DNA of 5,963 bases. It comes from Pseudomonadota bacterium. GTDB lineage: Bacteria; Pseudomonadota; Alphaproteobacteria; HIMB59; GCA-002718135. This document shows positions 1-5,760 of the stretch, in pieces. The stretch's first letter is position 1. Each line of letters begins with the position of its first letter. The translations under genes and the position numbers were made by a program. The stretch is taken from assembly GCA_027625355.1 (NCBI GenBank), contig JAQBWI010000069.1, positions 1-5,963 of the forward strand. Reading direction: 5' to 3'. A model generated the notes under the pieces. The model ran no database searches, was not told the origin of the DNA, and saw only the letters and a list, made by a program, of their open reading frames with translations.

Positions 1-410
1 TCGAAACAACTAAAATGTTTTCCGATGGCAGTATTACCGTAAATAATCTTGCTGGATCATTTTCAATTGAAGGAGCTAATTCAAAATTAATTAGCGATGA
101 GATTTTAATAACTGGCTTTATAATTAATGGAAATCTCGTTAATGATAAAGGAACTCGAGAAATTAGCAATCTAGAAGTCCAAGATAAAAATATTTTAACT
201 ATAATAACAGAAGATACTGAAATGTTTTCAAAAAAAGCTTTTTATGACAGAGAAAAATCAATTATAGAGTTGTTTGATAGCGTAATAATCAAAAGAGGAA
301 GTGAAATTATCACAGGTGATTATGGGATTTTGGATACAAATAAAAATTCATATAAAGTTTCTTCAAATAATTCTAATAAAGTTAAAGTTATAATTTCAAA
401 TACAAAATGA
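1..410 (+). CDS. lptA: LptA-like LPS-transport periplasmic protein, C-terminal part (5' end outside window)
   Basis: The reading frame is open to the window edge (codons from base 3 read E-T-T-K before the first internal ATG at 15), so this is the 3' part of a longer gene and the ATG at 15 is probably not the start. About 135 codons are visible and end in TGA at 408-410. The protein is rich in short alternating hydrophobic/polar beta strands, as expected for the OstA/LptA beta-jellyroll fold. The last 60 residues (YDREKSIIELFDSVIIKRGS, then ITGDYGILDTNKNSYKV) match the LptA pattern of 'element present, then written to a G-D-x-L position' repeats. LptA forms the periplasmic bridge that carries LPS from the inner-membrane LptBFGC complex to outer-membrane LptD. 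The immediate overlap with lptB supports this, since lptA-lptB is a conserved pair. LptC is a related fold and the main alternative. The signal peptide cannot be judged because the N-terminus is missing. Confidence 0.72.
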   Translation, partial: ETTKMFSDGSITVNNLAGSFSIEGANSKLISDEILITGFIINGNLVNDKGTREISNLEVQDKNILTIITEDTEMFSKKAFYDREKSIIELFDSVIIKRGSEIITGDYGILDTNKNSYKVSSNNSNKVKVIISNTK

Positions 411-1150
411 ACAAATTTCAATTACTTAATGATGGTTTAATAGTTAATAAAATATCTAAAACATATGGAAACAAAAAAGTTGTCAGAGATATTAGTCTTT
501 CAATAAAAAGAGGAGAAATTGTTGGTCTATTAGGACCCAATGGAGCCGGAAAAACCACAACTTTTTATATGATTGTTGGTTTAGTAAAACCAGACACAGG
601 AAGTATTCTCCTTGATAAAACAGATTTAACCAGAGCTCCAATATACCTCAGGGGAGCTAAAGGAATTGGTTATCTTCCGCAAGAACCATCAATATTTAGA
701 GGGATGAATGTTGAGGATAATTTATTATCAATTATTGAAGTTGTAGAAAAAAATAAAAACAAACATCAGATTATTTTACAAGGCCTATTAAACGAATTTA
801 ACATTAGTCATGTCAAAAAATCAAAATCACTAGTTTTATCTGGAGGTGAAAGGAGAAGATTAGAAATTGCAAGAACGCTTGCTGCTAAACCTAAGTTTTT
901 ACTTCTTGATGAGCCTCTAACCGGTATAGATCCGGTATCTATTGAAGAAATAAAAACAATAATAAAGTCTCTTACAAAAAAAAATATTGGAGTTTTAATT
1001 ACAGATCATAATGTTAGAGAAACATTAAAAATTATTGATAAGGTATACATAGTTAATGAGGGGGGTATCTATTTTGAAGGAAGCCCTGATGAAGCAGTAA
1101 AAAATGAAAATATCAAAAAATTTTATTTAGGTTCTGATTTTAAGATTTAA
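407..1150 (+). CDS. lptB: LPS export ABC transporter ATP-binding protein LptB
   Basis: This is the cytoplasmic ATPase that powers LPS extraction by the LptBFGC inner-membrane complex. At 247 residues it is close to the usual 240-260. All ABC motifs are visible: Walker A GPNGAGKTT (43-51), Q-loop PQE (91-93), signature LSGGE (144-148), Walker B FLLLDEP (164-170), D-loop GIDP (173-176) and switch histidine H201. Two features separate LptB from other ABC ATPases: the SIFRGMNVEDNL segment (95-106), with the F-R pair that in E. coli LptB contacts the LptF/LptG coupling helices, and DHNVRETL (200-207). The stretch after Walker B reads EPLTGID where most LptB proteins have EPFAGVD, a mild variation. 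The ATG at 407 overlaps the lptA stop as ATGA, which suggests translational coupling; no Shine-Dalgarno sequence is visible upstream. The N-terminus is a few residues longer than the E. coli protein. The gene ends directly against aroA. Confidence 0.96.
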   Translation: MNKFQLLNDGLIVNKISKTYGNKKVVRDISLSIKRGEIVGLLGPNGAGKTTTFYMIVGLVKPDTGSILLDKTDLTRAPIYLRGAKGIGYLPQEPSIFRGMNVEDNLLSIIEVVEKNKNKHQIILQGLLNEFNISHVKKSKSLVLSGGERRRLEIARTLAAKPKFLLLDEPLTGIDPVSIEEIKTIIKSLTKKNIGVLITDHNVRETLKIIDKVYIVNEGGIYFEGSPDEAVKNENIKKFYLGSDFKI

Positions 1151-2449
1151 ATGATATCAAATAAAATAAAAGATAGAATTGTAGGAAATATTAATATTCC
1201 TTCTGATAAATCTATTTCCCATAGATCAATTATTATCCCCTCAATATCTATGGGAATTTCTGAAATTAATAATTTACTAATGTCAGACGATGTGATGCAT
1301 ACACTTAATGCTCTCAAAAATTTGGGTGTTAATATTGAAAAATCAAATAACAAAATTATCATTTATGGAAAGGGACTTAATTCACTAAAAAAACCAAATA
1401 AAAATATCTATCTAGGTAACTCAGGAACAAGTGCGAGACTTTTAACTGGTTTACTTGCGTCACAAACTTTTGAAACTATTTTGGAGGGTGATAAGTCGTT
1501 ATCGTCTAGACCAATGGCAAGAATTATGGATCCTTTAAAACTAATGGGGGCAGAATTTGAAAATGTATCAGGCACGCTTCCATTAAAAATCATTGGAAAA
1601 AAACTTAATAAATCAAAAATTGAAATAAACATACCATCAGCACAAATTAAATCAGGATTAATATTAGCCGCTCTTAATACTGAAGGTGTCAGTCATATAA
1701 TCGAAAAACACATTACAAGAGATCACACTGAAAATATGCTTAAATCTTTTGGGGCAGAAATAGATATAAAAAAAATAAATAATCAAACCTCTATATATGT
1801 AAAAGGAAAAAAAGAACTAAAGTCTGTCAATATTAATGTTCCTTCTGATTTATCCAGCAGTGCTTTTTTTATTGTTGCAGCACTAATCAACAAGGGGTCA
1901 AAAATTAGTCTCAACAATATAAATATAAATCCCACAAGAGATGGTTTATTGAAAGCACTAAAAAAAATGGGTGCAAAAATAAGTATTAAAAATAAAAGAA
2001 CAGTATCTGAAGAAATTGTAGCAGACCTTGAAGTAGAATATAGTAATTTAGTTGGATGTGAATTAGATGCGGAAATGGCAAAATTTATGATTGATGAATA
2101 TCCAATCTTATCTATTGCTGCAGCTTTTGCTAAAGGAACAAGTATTTTCAGAGGATTAAAAGAGTTGAAAGTTAAAGAGAGTGATCGCCTTGAATTGATA
2201 AGATTAAATTTAGTAAATTGTGGTTGTGATTGTAAAATAAAAAATGACGATTTAATAATTAAACCATCAGAGGTGTACATTACTAAAAATAATAAAATTA
2301 GAACTGACTTTGATCACAGAATTGCAATGTCTTTTGCGGTTATGGGATCAAAAGTAGGTAATTTAAATATAGAGGATGGAGAGTCAATAAATACAAGTTT
2401 TCCAAATTTTATTGAAAAATTCAATAATGCTGGTGGAAATATTTTGTGA
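1151..2449 (+). CDS. aroA: 3-phosphoshikimate 1-carboxyvinyltransferase (EPSP synthase), class II type
   Basis: This enzyme joins shikimate 3-phosphate and phosphoenolpyruvate to give EPSP, the penultimate step to chorismate, in the cytoplasm. It is 432 residues long, normal for the family. Visible motifs are SDKSISHRS (18-26, shikimate-3-phosphate and PEP site), LGNSGTSAR (88-96), RPMAR (120-124), DEYPIL (315-320, with catalytic Asp315), KESDR (342-346) and DHRIAMS (388-394). Four motifs described for class II EPSP synthases are all present: GDKS (113-116), SAQIK (163-167), RDHTE (190-194) and NPTR (260-263). Long segments resemble the Agrobacterium CP4 enzyme from memory. The active-site glycine Gly92 (N-S-G-T) is kept, whereas CP4 has alanine there. 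The start ATG follows the lptB TAA with no gap and no Shine-Dalgarno sequence is seen, so translation probably depends on upstream ribosomes. The stop overlaps the cmk start as GTGA. An antisense open frame across 1783-2280 is a shadow. Confidence 0.97.
   Translation: MISNKIKDRIVGNINIPSDKSISHRSIIIPSISMGISEINNLLMSDDVMHTLNALKNLGVNIEKSNNKIIIYGKGLNSLKKPNKNIYLGNSGTSARLLTGLLASQTFETILEGDKSLSSRPMARIMDPLKLMGAEFENVSGTLPLKIIGKKLNKSKIEINIPSAQIKSGLILAALNTEGVSHIIEKHITRDHTENMLKSFGAEIDIKKINNQTSIYVKGKKELKSVNINVPSDLSSSAFFIVAALINKGSKISLNNININPTRDGLLKALKKMGAKISIKNKRTVSEEIVADLEVEYSNLVGCELDAEMAKFMIDEYPILSIAAAFAKGTSIFRGLKELKVKESDRLELIRLNLVNCGCDCKIKNDDLIIKPSEVYITKNNKIRTDFDHRIAMSFAVMGSKVGNLNIEDGESINTSFPNFIEKFNNAGGNIL
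1216..1256 (+). repeat. Perfect 11-bp inverted repeat inside the start of aroA
   Basis: The arms TTCCCATAGAT (1216-1226) and ATCTATGGGAA (1246-1256) are exact reverse complements, separated by 19 bases. In mRNA this could form an 11-bp hairpin beginning 65 bases after the aroA start codon. It lies over the codons for the conserved SISHRS substrate-binding segment and the residues after it. There is no U-tract after it, so it does not look like an intrinsic terminator. Whether it is functional or a chance result of codon choice cannot be told from one sequence. Confidence 0.4.
2432..2437 (+). promoter_or_regulatory. Possible ribosome binding site for cmk
   Basis: GGTGGA lies 8 bases before the GTG start of cmk, inside the last codons of aroA. 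It is a weak match to the Shine-Dalgarno consensus but one of the few G-rich stretches before a start in this window. It supports the GTG at 2446 as the start. It also encodes conserved-looking Gly-Gly near the AroA C-terminus, so the match may be coincidental. Confidence 0.35.
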
Positions 2450-3081
2450 AAAAAATTATCACGGTTGATGGACCAGCTGGCTCAGGAAAAGAGAAAATTT
2501 CTAGATACATTGCAAGAAAATATAAATTATATCATTTAGACTCTGGCTTATTATATAGACGATTGGCATATGAGCTTGAAAAAAAAAATATTAAAACATT
2601 TCAAGTAAGCAAAATAAAAAGTGCCATTAAAAATTTTAAAAAACTCTCTCTAAGAAAAGCAAAAATGCTTAGAAAAGAACAAATAGGCAAAGCAGCTTCA
2701 GAAATTGCCAAGATAGATTTTGTAAGGGATTTCATAAATTCTCAACAAAGATTAGCTACGAAAGCTCCAAATAAGAAAAAAGGGTTTATAATCGATGGAA
2801 GAGATATAGGATCAGTTGTATTTAAAAAGGCCTCTCTAAAACTATATATAGATGTTGATGTAAATATTAGAGCTAAAAGAAGATATAAACAGTTGATTGA
2901 TAATGGGGAAAAGTCTATATACCTGAACATTTTAAAGGACATCAAATTGAGAGACAAAACAGATAAAACAAGAATAAATTCACCTTTAGTAGTGCCTAAG
3001 GGAGCTAAAATTATAGACAACTCTCATACTTTTAAAAATACAATAGCACAAATTAGAAATATTATAGAAGGCATTAACTAA
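2446..3081 (+). CDS. cmk: (d)CMP kinase (cytidylate kinase), divergent
   Basis: Cytidylate kinase phosphorylates CMP and dCMP with ATP in the cytoplasm. The protein has 211 residues, shorter than the usual 220-230. Recognisable motifs are VDGPAGSGK (7-15), LDSGLLYRR (31-39), the RKEQIGKAAS segment (76-85, family pattern R-x-x-E-V-x-x-x-A-S), DGRDIG (117-122), the lid motif RDKTDKTR (169-176) and SPL (179-181). Two things are odd. The P-loop reads GSGKEK, where the family has GKGT or GKST, so the Thr/Ser that helps bind Mg-ATP is a Lys. The stretch between Y37-R38 and R76 is about a dozen residues shorter than in E. coli and lacks the usual beta-strand insert of the NMP-binding domain. The start is GTG, overlapping the aroA stop by four bases (GTGA). 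The end overlaps the rpsA start (TAATG). The assignment is firm from motifs and its place between aroA and rpsA; full activity is not certain. Confidence 0.92.
   Translation: MKKIITVDGPAGSGKEKISRYIARKYKLYHLDSGLLYRRLAYELEKKNIKTFQVSKIKSAIKNFKKLSLRKAKMLRKEQIGKAASEIAKIDFVRDFINSQQRLATKAPNKKKGFIIDGRDIGSVVFKKASLKLYIDVDVNIRAKRRYKQLIDNGEKSIYLNILKDIKLRDKTDKTRINSPLVVPKGAKIIDNSHTFKNTIAQIRNIIEGIN
3067..3071 (+). promoter_or_regulatory. Shine-Dalgarno site for rpsA
   Basis: GAAGG ends 9 bases before the rpsA ATG at 3081 and lies inside the 3' end of cmk. It is the clearest ribosome binding site in the window and supports the chosen start. Its presence fits the need for high S1 output compared with the SD-poor starts of lptB, aroA, ihfB, pyrF and trpF. 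Confidence 0.5.
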
Positions 3082-4781
3082 TGGAAAAAACATTATCAAA
3101 CAAATTATCAAACGAAGAATATGAAGCTCTAATAGCTAGAACTTTTGAAGGAACACTTGTTAAAGAAAAAACTATAGTTTCAGGAAAAGTTGTTTCAATT
3201 GAAAATGACCTAGTTACAATTGATATTGGGTCAAAAAGTGAAGGCCGTATACCTGTATCTGAATTTCATAGACCTGGTCAAAAACCAGAAATGAATGTTG
3301 GTGATGCATTCGATGTTTTCATTGAAAATGTAGATAACTCTAATGGTGAAACAATCTTATCAAGAGAAAAGGCAATCAAACAACAATCATGGAATAAATT
3401 ACAAGACTCATTTGATAATAATAAAGTTGTAACAGGCATACCATTCAATAGAGTGAAGGGTGGAATGAGTGTTGACCTAAATGGAGTGGTTGCTTTTTTA
3501 CCAGGAAGTCAAATAGATACTAGGCAGATTATAAAAGATACAAAAGAATTGCTTAACAAACCTCTTGATTTAATGATTCTAAAAATGGATAAATTTAGAG
3601 GAAATATTGTAGTTTCTAGAAAGGCAATTTCAGAGGTTGAGCTTAAAGAACAAAGAGAAGAATTATTAAGCTCTATAAAAGAAGGCTCTATTATAAAAGG
3701 TAAAGTTAAAAATTTAACAGATTATGGAGCATTTATTGATCTAGGTGGAATGGATGGACTAGTTCATATAACGGACATATCGTGGACTAAAGTTAACTCA
3801 CCGTCAGAAATTTTAAAATTAGGTGAAGATATAAGTGTCAAAGTTTTAAAATTTGATGAGGAATTATCAAGATTAAGTCTTGGAATTAAACAACTTTCCG
3901 AGAACCCATGGGATAATCTTGACTCTAACATTGAAACAAATAACCAAATTGAAGCTAAGGTAAACTCAATTAACGATACAGGTATTAACTTATTAATAAA
4001 TGATAAATACGATGGTAATATTAGTTTAAATGAAATGACATGGTTAAAAAAACCACCTCATCCATCAAAGTTAGTTTCTCTTAATGATATCATAAATGTT
4101 AAAATAATAGATATCGATAATGAAAAGAAAAAAATTTCCTGTAGCCTTAAACAAACAAAATCAAATCCATGGGACAAGCTAAATGAAACAGTTAAGGTTA
4201 ATGAAATTTTAGATACTGAAGTTGTAAACATAGTTGACTTTGGAATTTTTGTAAAAGTTCATGATGAAATAGATGGTATGGTTCACGTTTCTGATCTGAG
4301 TTGGGATGAAACAATATGTCAACAAACACTTGAGGGATTAAAAAAAGGAGACAAAGTAAAAGTAAAAATACTTGAAATCAATGTTGAGAAAGAAAGAATT
4401 AGCTTAGGTATAAAACAACTAGAAAGTGACCCTTTACAGGAATTCCTAGATAAACATCCTTTAAAATCCACAGTTAGTGGTAAAATCGTCGAAATTGATG
4501 ACAAATATGTAAAGATTAGTCTTGATGACAACATAATGGGCACAATAAAGAAATCAAATTTATCTAAAGATAAAAATGAGCAAAGAGTTGATAGGTTTGC
4601 TCTCGAAGAGCAAGTTGACTCTATAATTATTTCTGTTGATCAGAAAACAAGAATGCTTAATCTATCTATAAAAGAGATTGAAATAAATGATGAAAAAGAA
4701 GCTTTATCAAAATATGGATCAAGTGACTCAGGTGCTTCATTAGGTGATATATTAGGATCTATTTTAAAGAAAAAAGAATAA
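3081..4781 (+). CDS. rpsA: 30S ribosomal protein S1
   Basis: S1 binds single-stranded mRNA and brings it to the 30S subunit for initiation. The 566-residue length matches alphaproteobacterial S1. Six S1 (OB-fold) repeats can be placed at roughly residues 31-99, 114-181, 202-270, 288-357, 375-444 and 462-530. Repeats 3 and 5 are the most canonical (for example DYGAFIDLGGMDGLVHITD and DFGIFVKVHDEIDGMVHVSD). Repeats 1 and 2 are the divergent ribosome-binding type, as in the family. Repeats 3/4 and 4/5 are joined by linkers with NPWDNL and NPWDKL. The last 22 residues carry the tail SSDSGASLGDILG that is typical of alphaproteobacterial S1. The ATG overlaps the cmk stop by one base (TAATG), with GAAGG upstream. 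It sits in the conserved cmk-rpsA-ihfB order, and ihfB follows without a gap. Confidence 0.98.
   Translation: MEKTLSNKLSNEEYEALIARTFEGTLVKEKTIVSGKVVSIENDLVTIDIGSKSEGRIPVSEFHRPGQKPEMNVGDAFDVFIENVDNSNGETILSREKAIKQQSWNKLQDSFDNNKVVTGIPFNRVKGGMSVDLNGVVAFLPGSQIDTRQIIKDTKELLNKPLDLMILKMDKFRGNIVVSRKAISEVELKEQREELLSSIKEGSIIKGKVKNLTDYGAFIDLGGMDGLVHITDISWTKVNSPSEILKLGEDISVKVLKFDEELSRLSLGIKQLSENPWDNLDSNIETNNQIEAKVNSINDTGINLLINDKYDGNISLNEMTWLKKPPHPSKLVSLNDIINVKIIDIDNEKKKISCSLKQTKSNPWDKLNETVKVNEILDTEVVNIVDFGIFVKVHDEIDGMVHVSDLSWDETICQQTLEGLKKGDKVKVKILEINVEKERISLGIKQLESDPLQEFLDKHPLKSTVSGKIVEIDDKYVKISLDDNIMGTIKKSNLSKDKNEQRVDRFALEEQVDSIIISVDQKTRMLNLSIKEIEINDEKEALSKYGSSDSGASLGDILGSILKKKE
3090..3113 (+). repeat. 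12-base tandem duplication at the 5' end of rpsA
   Basis: ACATTATCAAAC (3090-3101) is followed directly by AAATTATCAAAC (3102-3113), matching at 11 of 12 bases. It encodes the consecutive units TLSN and KLSN at residues 4-11, ahead of the first S1 domain, so it keeps the reading frame. It is probably a small slippage duplication in an unconstrained N-terminal tail. Confidence 0.5.
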
Positions 4782-5063
4782 ATGTTAAAATCTGACATCC
4801 TTAAAAAATTAGGACTTAAGCATCAGAATTTAAGTGAAAATGACATTGAACAAATTTTCAATATTTTTATTAAAAAAATAATATTTGCACTTAAGAATGA
4901 TAAAAATGTTGAATTAAGAGGTTTTGGAACTTTGAAAAAAAAAATTAATAAAGCGAAACAAGTTAGAAACCCTAAAACTAATCAAAAACTTTATAAAAAT
5001 GAAAGTTTCAAACTTCACTTTAAAACAGGCAAAATACTGCATACTAAATTAAATTCAAACTAA
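4782..5063 (+). CDS. ihfB: Integration host factor beta subunit (HU/IHF family)
   Basis: IHF is a DNA-bending heterodimer of alpha and beta subunits, used in transcription, replication and nucleoid organisation. The protein has 93 residues, as expected (E. coli IhfB has 94). It aligns without gaps over the centre with E. coli IhfB: VELRGFGTL at 43-51, RNPKT at 62-66 with the DNA-intercalating Pro64, and HFKTGK at 79-84. Glu44 and Arg46 fall at the same numbers as the E. coli beta residues that read the TTR part of the IHF site, which favours IHF-beta over HU. The arm before RNP is unusual: it reads N-K-A-K-Q-V where the family has R-A-P-R-T-G, so the glycine and two arginines are replaced. 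The alpha partner is not in the window. The ATG follows the rpsA TAA with no gap, and only weak A-rich sequence (no clear Shine-Dalgarno) precedes it. A run of ten A lies at 4935-4944. Confidence 0.9.
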   Translation: MLKSDILKKLGLKHQNLSENDIEQIFNIFIKKIIFALKNDKNVELRGFGTLKKKINKAKQVRNPKTNQKLYKNESFKLHFKTGKILHTKLNSN

Positions 5064-5069
5064 TGGTTA

Positions 5070-5759
5070 ATGAATAAAAAAATTATAGTAGCACTTGATT
5101 TAGATAACATAAAAAAAGCGATAAAAATAGTTAATGAATTAAAGAATGAAGTCTATGCTTTTAAGATTGGGCATGAGTTTTTTTATAATTTTGGAATAAA
5201 GGGATATAAAGAAATATATAATATTTGTCCCAAAATTTTTTTAGATCTTAAACTTCATGATATACCTAACACTGTACAAAAAGGGCTAAAGGCTATTTTT
5301 AAATTAAACCCAATTTTTACCACAATACATATATGTGGTGGTGATGAAATGCAAAAACTTTCAGTATTAAAAAATAATAAGAAAACAATTATTTTAGGCG
5401 TTACTGTCCTGACCAGTCTAGATGAAAAACAAACTCTAAAATACTATAAAGAAAAAAATGTAAATATTTTGGTTAAGAAATTTGCAAATTATGCAAAAAA
5501 AAATAACCTTAGTGGTTTAGTTTGTAGTCCACTTGAAATAAATATCATTAGAAAAGAAGTTGGGACGAAAATGATTTTAGTTGTTCCTGGTATAAGGCCT
5601 AATAAAAAATTTCCTTCTAAAAAAGATGATCAAAAAAGAACTCTTACTCCAAAAGAAGCGATTGATCTTGGTGCAGATTTTTTAGTAATTGGAAGACCAA
5701 TTGTTGAATCAATAAACCCTCTTGAAACAATTAAAAAAATAAACAAGTCAATCCAGTAA
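5070..5759 (+). CDS. pyrF: Orotidine 5'-phosphate decarboxylase
   Basis: This enzyme converts OMP to UMP, the last step of de novo UMP synthesis, in the cytoplasm. It has 229 residues, typical of the bacterial family 1 enzyme (TIM barrel). Visible residues are VALD (7-10, Asp10), Lys32 in FKIG (31-34), the catalytic D-x-K-x-x-D array in DLKLHDIPNTV (Asp59, Lys61, Asp64), HICGG (87-91), VTVLTS (111-116), PGIRP (173-177), DDQKR (186-190) and the phosphate-binding GRPI (208-211, Arg209). All key residues are intact. The ATG lies 6 bases after the ihfB stop. No in-frame start exists upstream (TAA, TGG, TTA), so the start is well fixed. No Shine-Dalgarno sequence is visible. The product supplies UMP, which leads to the CMP pool used by cmk in the same cluster, but co-location alone does not prove joint regulation. 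Confidence 0.97.
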   Translation: MNKKIIVALDLDNIKKAIKIVNELKNEVYAFKIGHEFFYNFGIKGYKEIYNICPKIFLDLKLHDIPNTVQKGLKAIFKLNPIFTTIHICGGDEMQKLSVLKNNKKTIILGVTVLTSLDEKQTLKYYKEKNVNILVKKFANYAKKNNLSGLVCSPLEINIIRKEVGTKMILVVPGIRPNKKFPSKKDDQKRTLTPKEAIDLGADFLVIGRPIVESINPLETIKKINKSIQ

Positions 5760-5760
5760 T

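Noticed and set aside
15..17. ATG at 15 as the start of the first gene
   Set aside because: The frame is open upstream to the window edge, and the protein would lack a signal peptide and the N-terminal part of the LptA fold.
1147..1632. Two short antisense open frames (1147-1362 and 1408-1632) opposite aroA
   Set aside because: They are shadows of the aroA reading frame, with no start signal or family motifs.
1783..2280. Antisense open frame of 165 codons opposite aroA
   Set aside because: It lies fully within a strongly conserved enzyme gene, its product resembles no family I know, and AT-rich codons on one strand easily leave the other strand open.
2947..2977. TTGAGA ... GAATAA as a possible promoter for rpsA inside cmk
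   Set aside because: The -10 match is poor and similar AT-rich pairs occur all along this sequence.
2742..3020. Antisense open frame of 92 codons opposite cmk
   Set aside because: Hydrophobic composition comes from the complement of Lys/Asn-rich codons; cmk motifs on the + strand explain the sequence.
3903..4182. Repeated NPWDNL/NPWDKL segments as a DNA repeat element
   Set aside because: They are the normal linkers between successive S1 domains and diverge freely at the DNA level.
4319..4543. Antisense open frame of 74 codons opposite rpsA
   Set aside because: It overlaps S1 domains 5 and 6, which account for the sequence.
5319..5339. Small inverted repeat ACCACA ... TGTGGT inside pyrF
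   Set aside because: Only six base pairs, within conserved codons for HICGG, with no U-tract; expected by chance.
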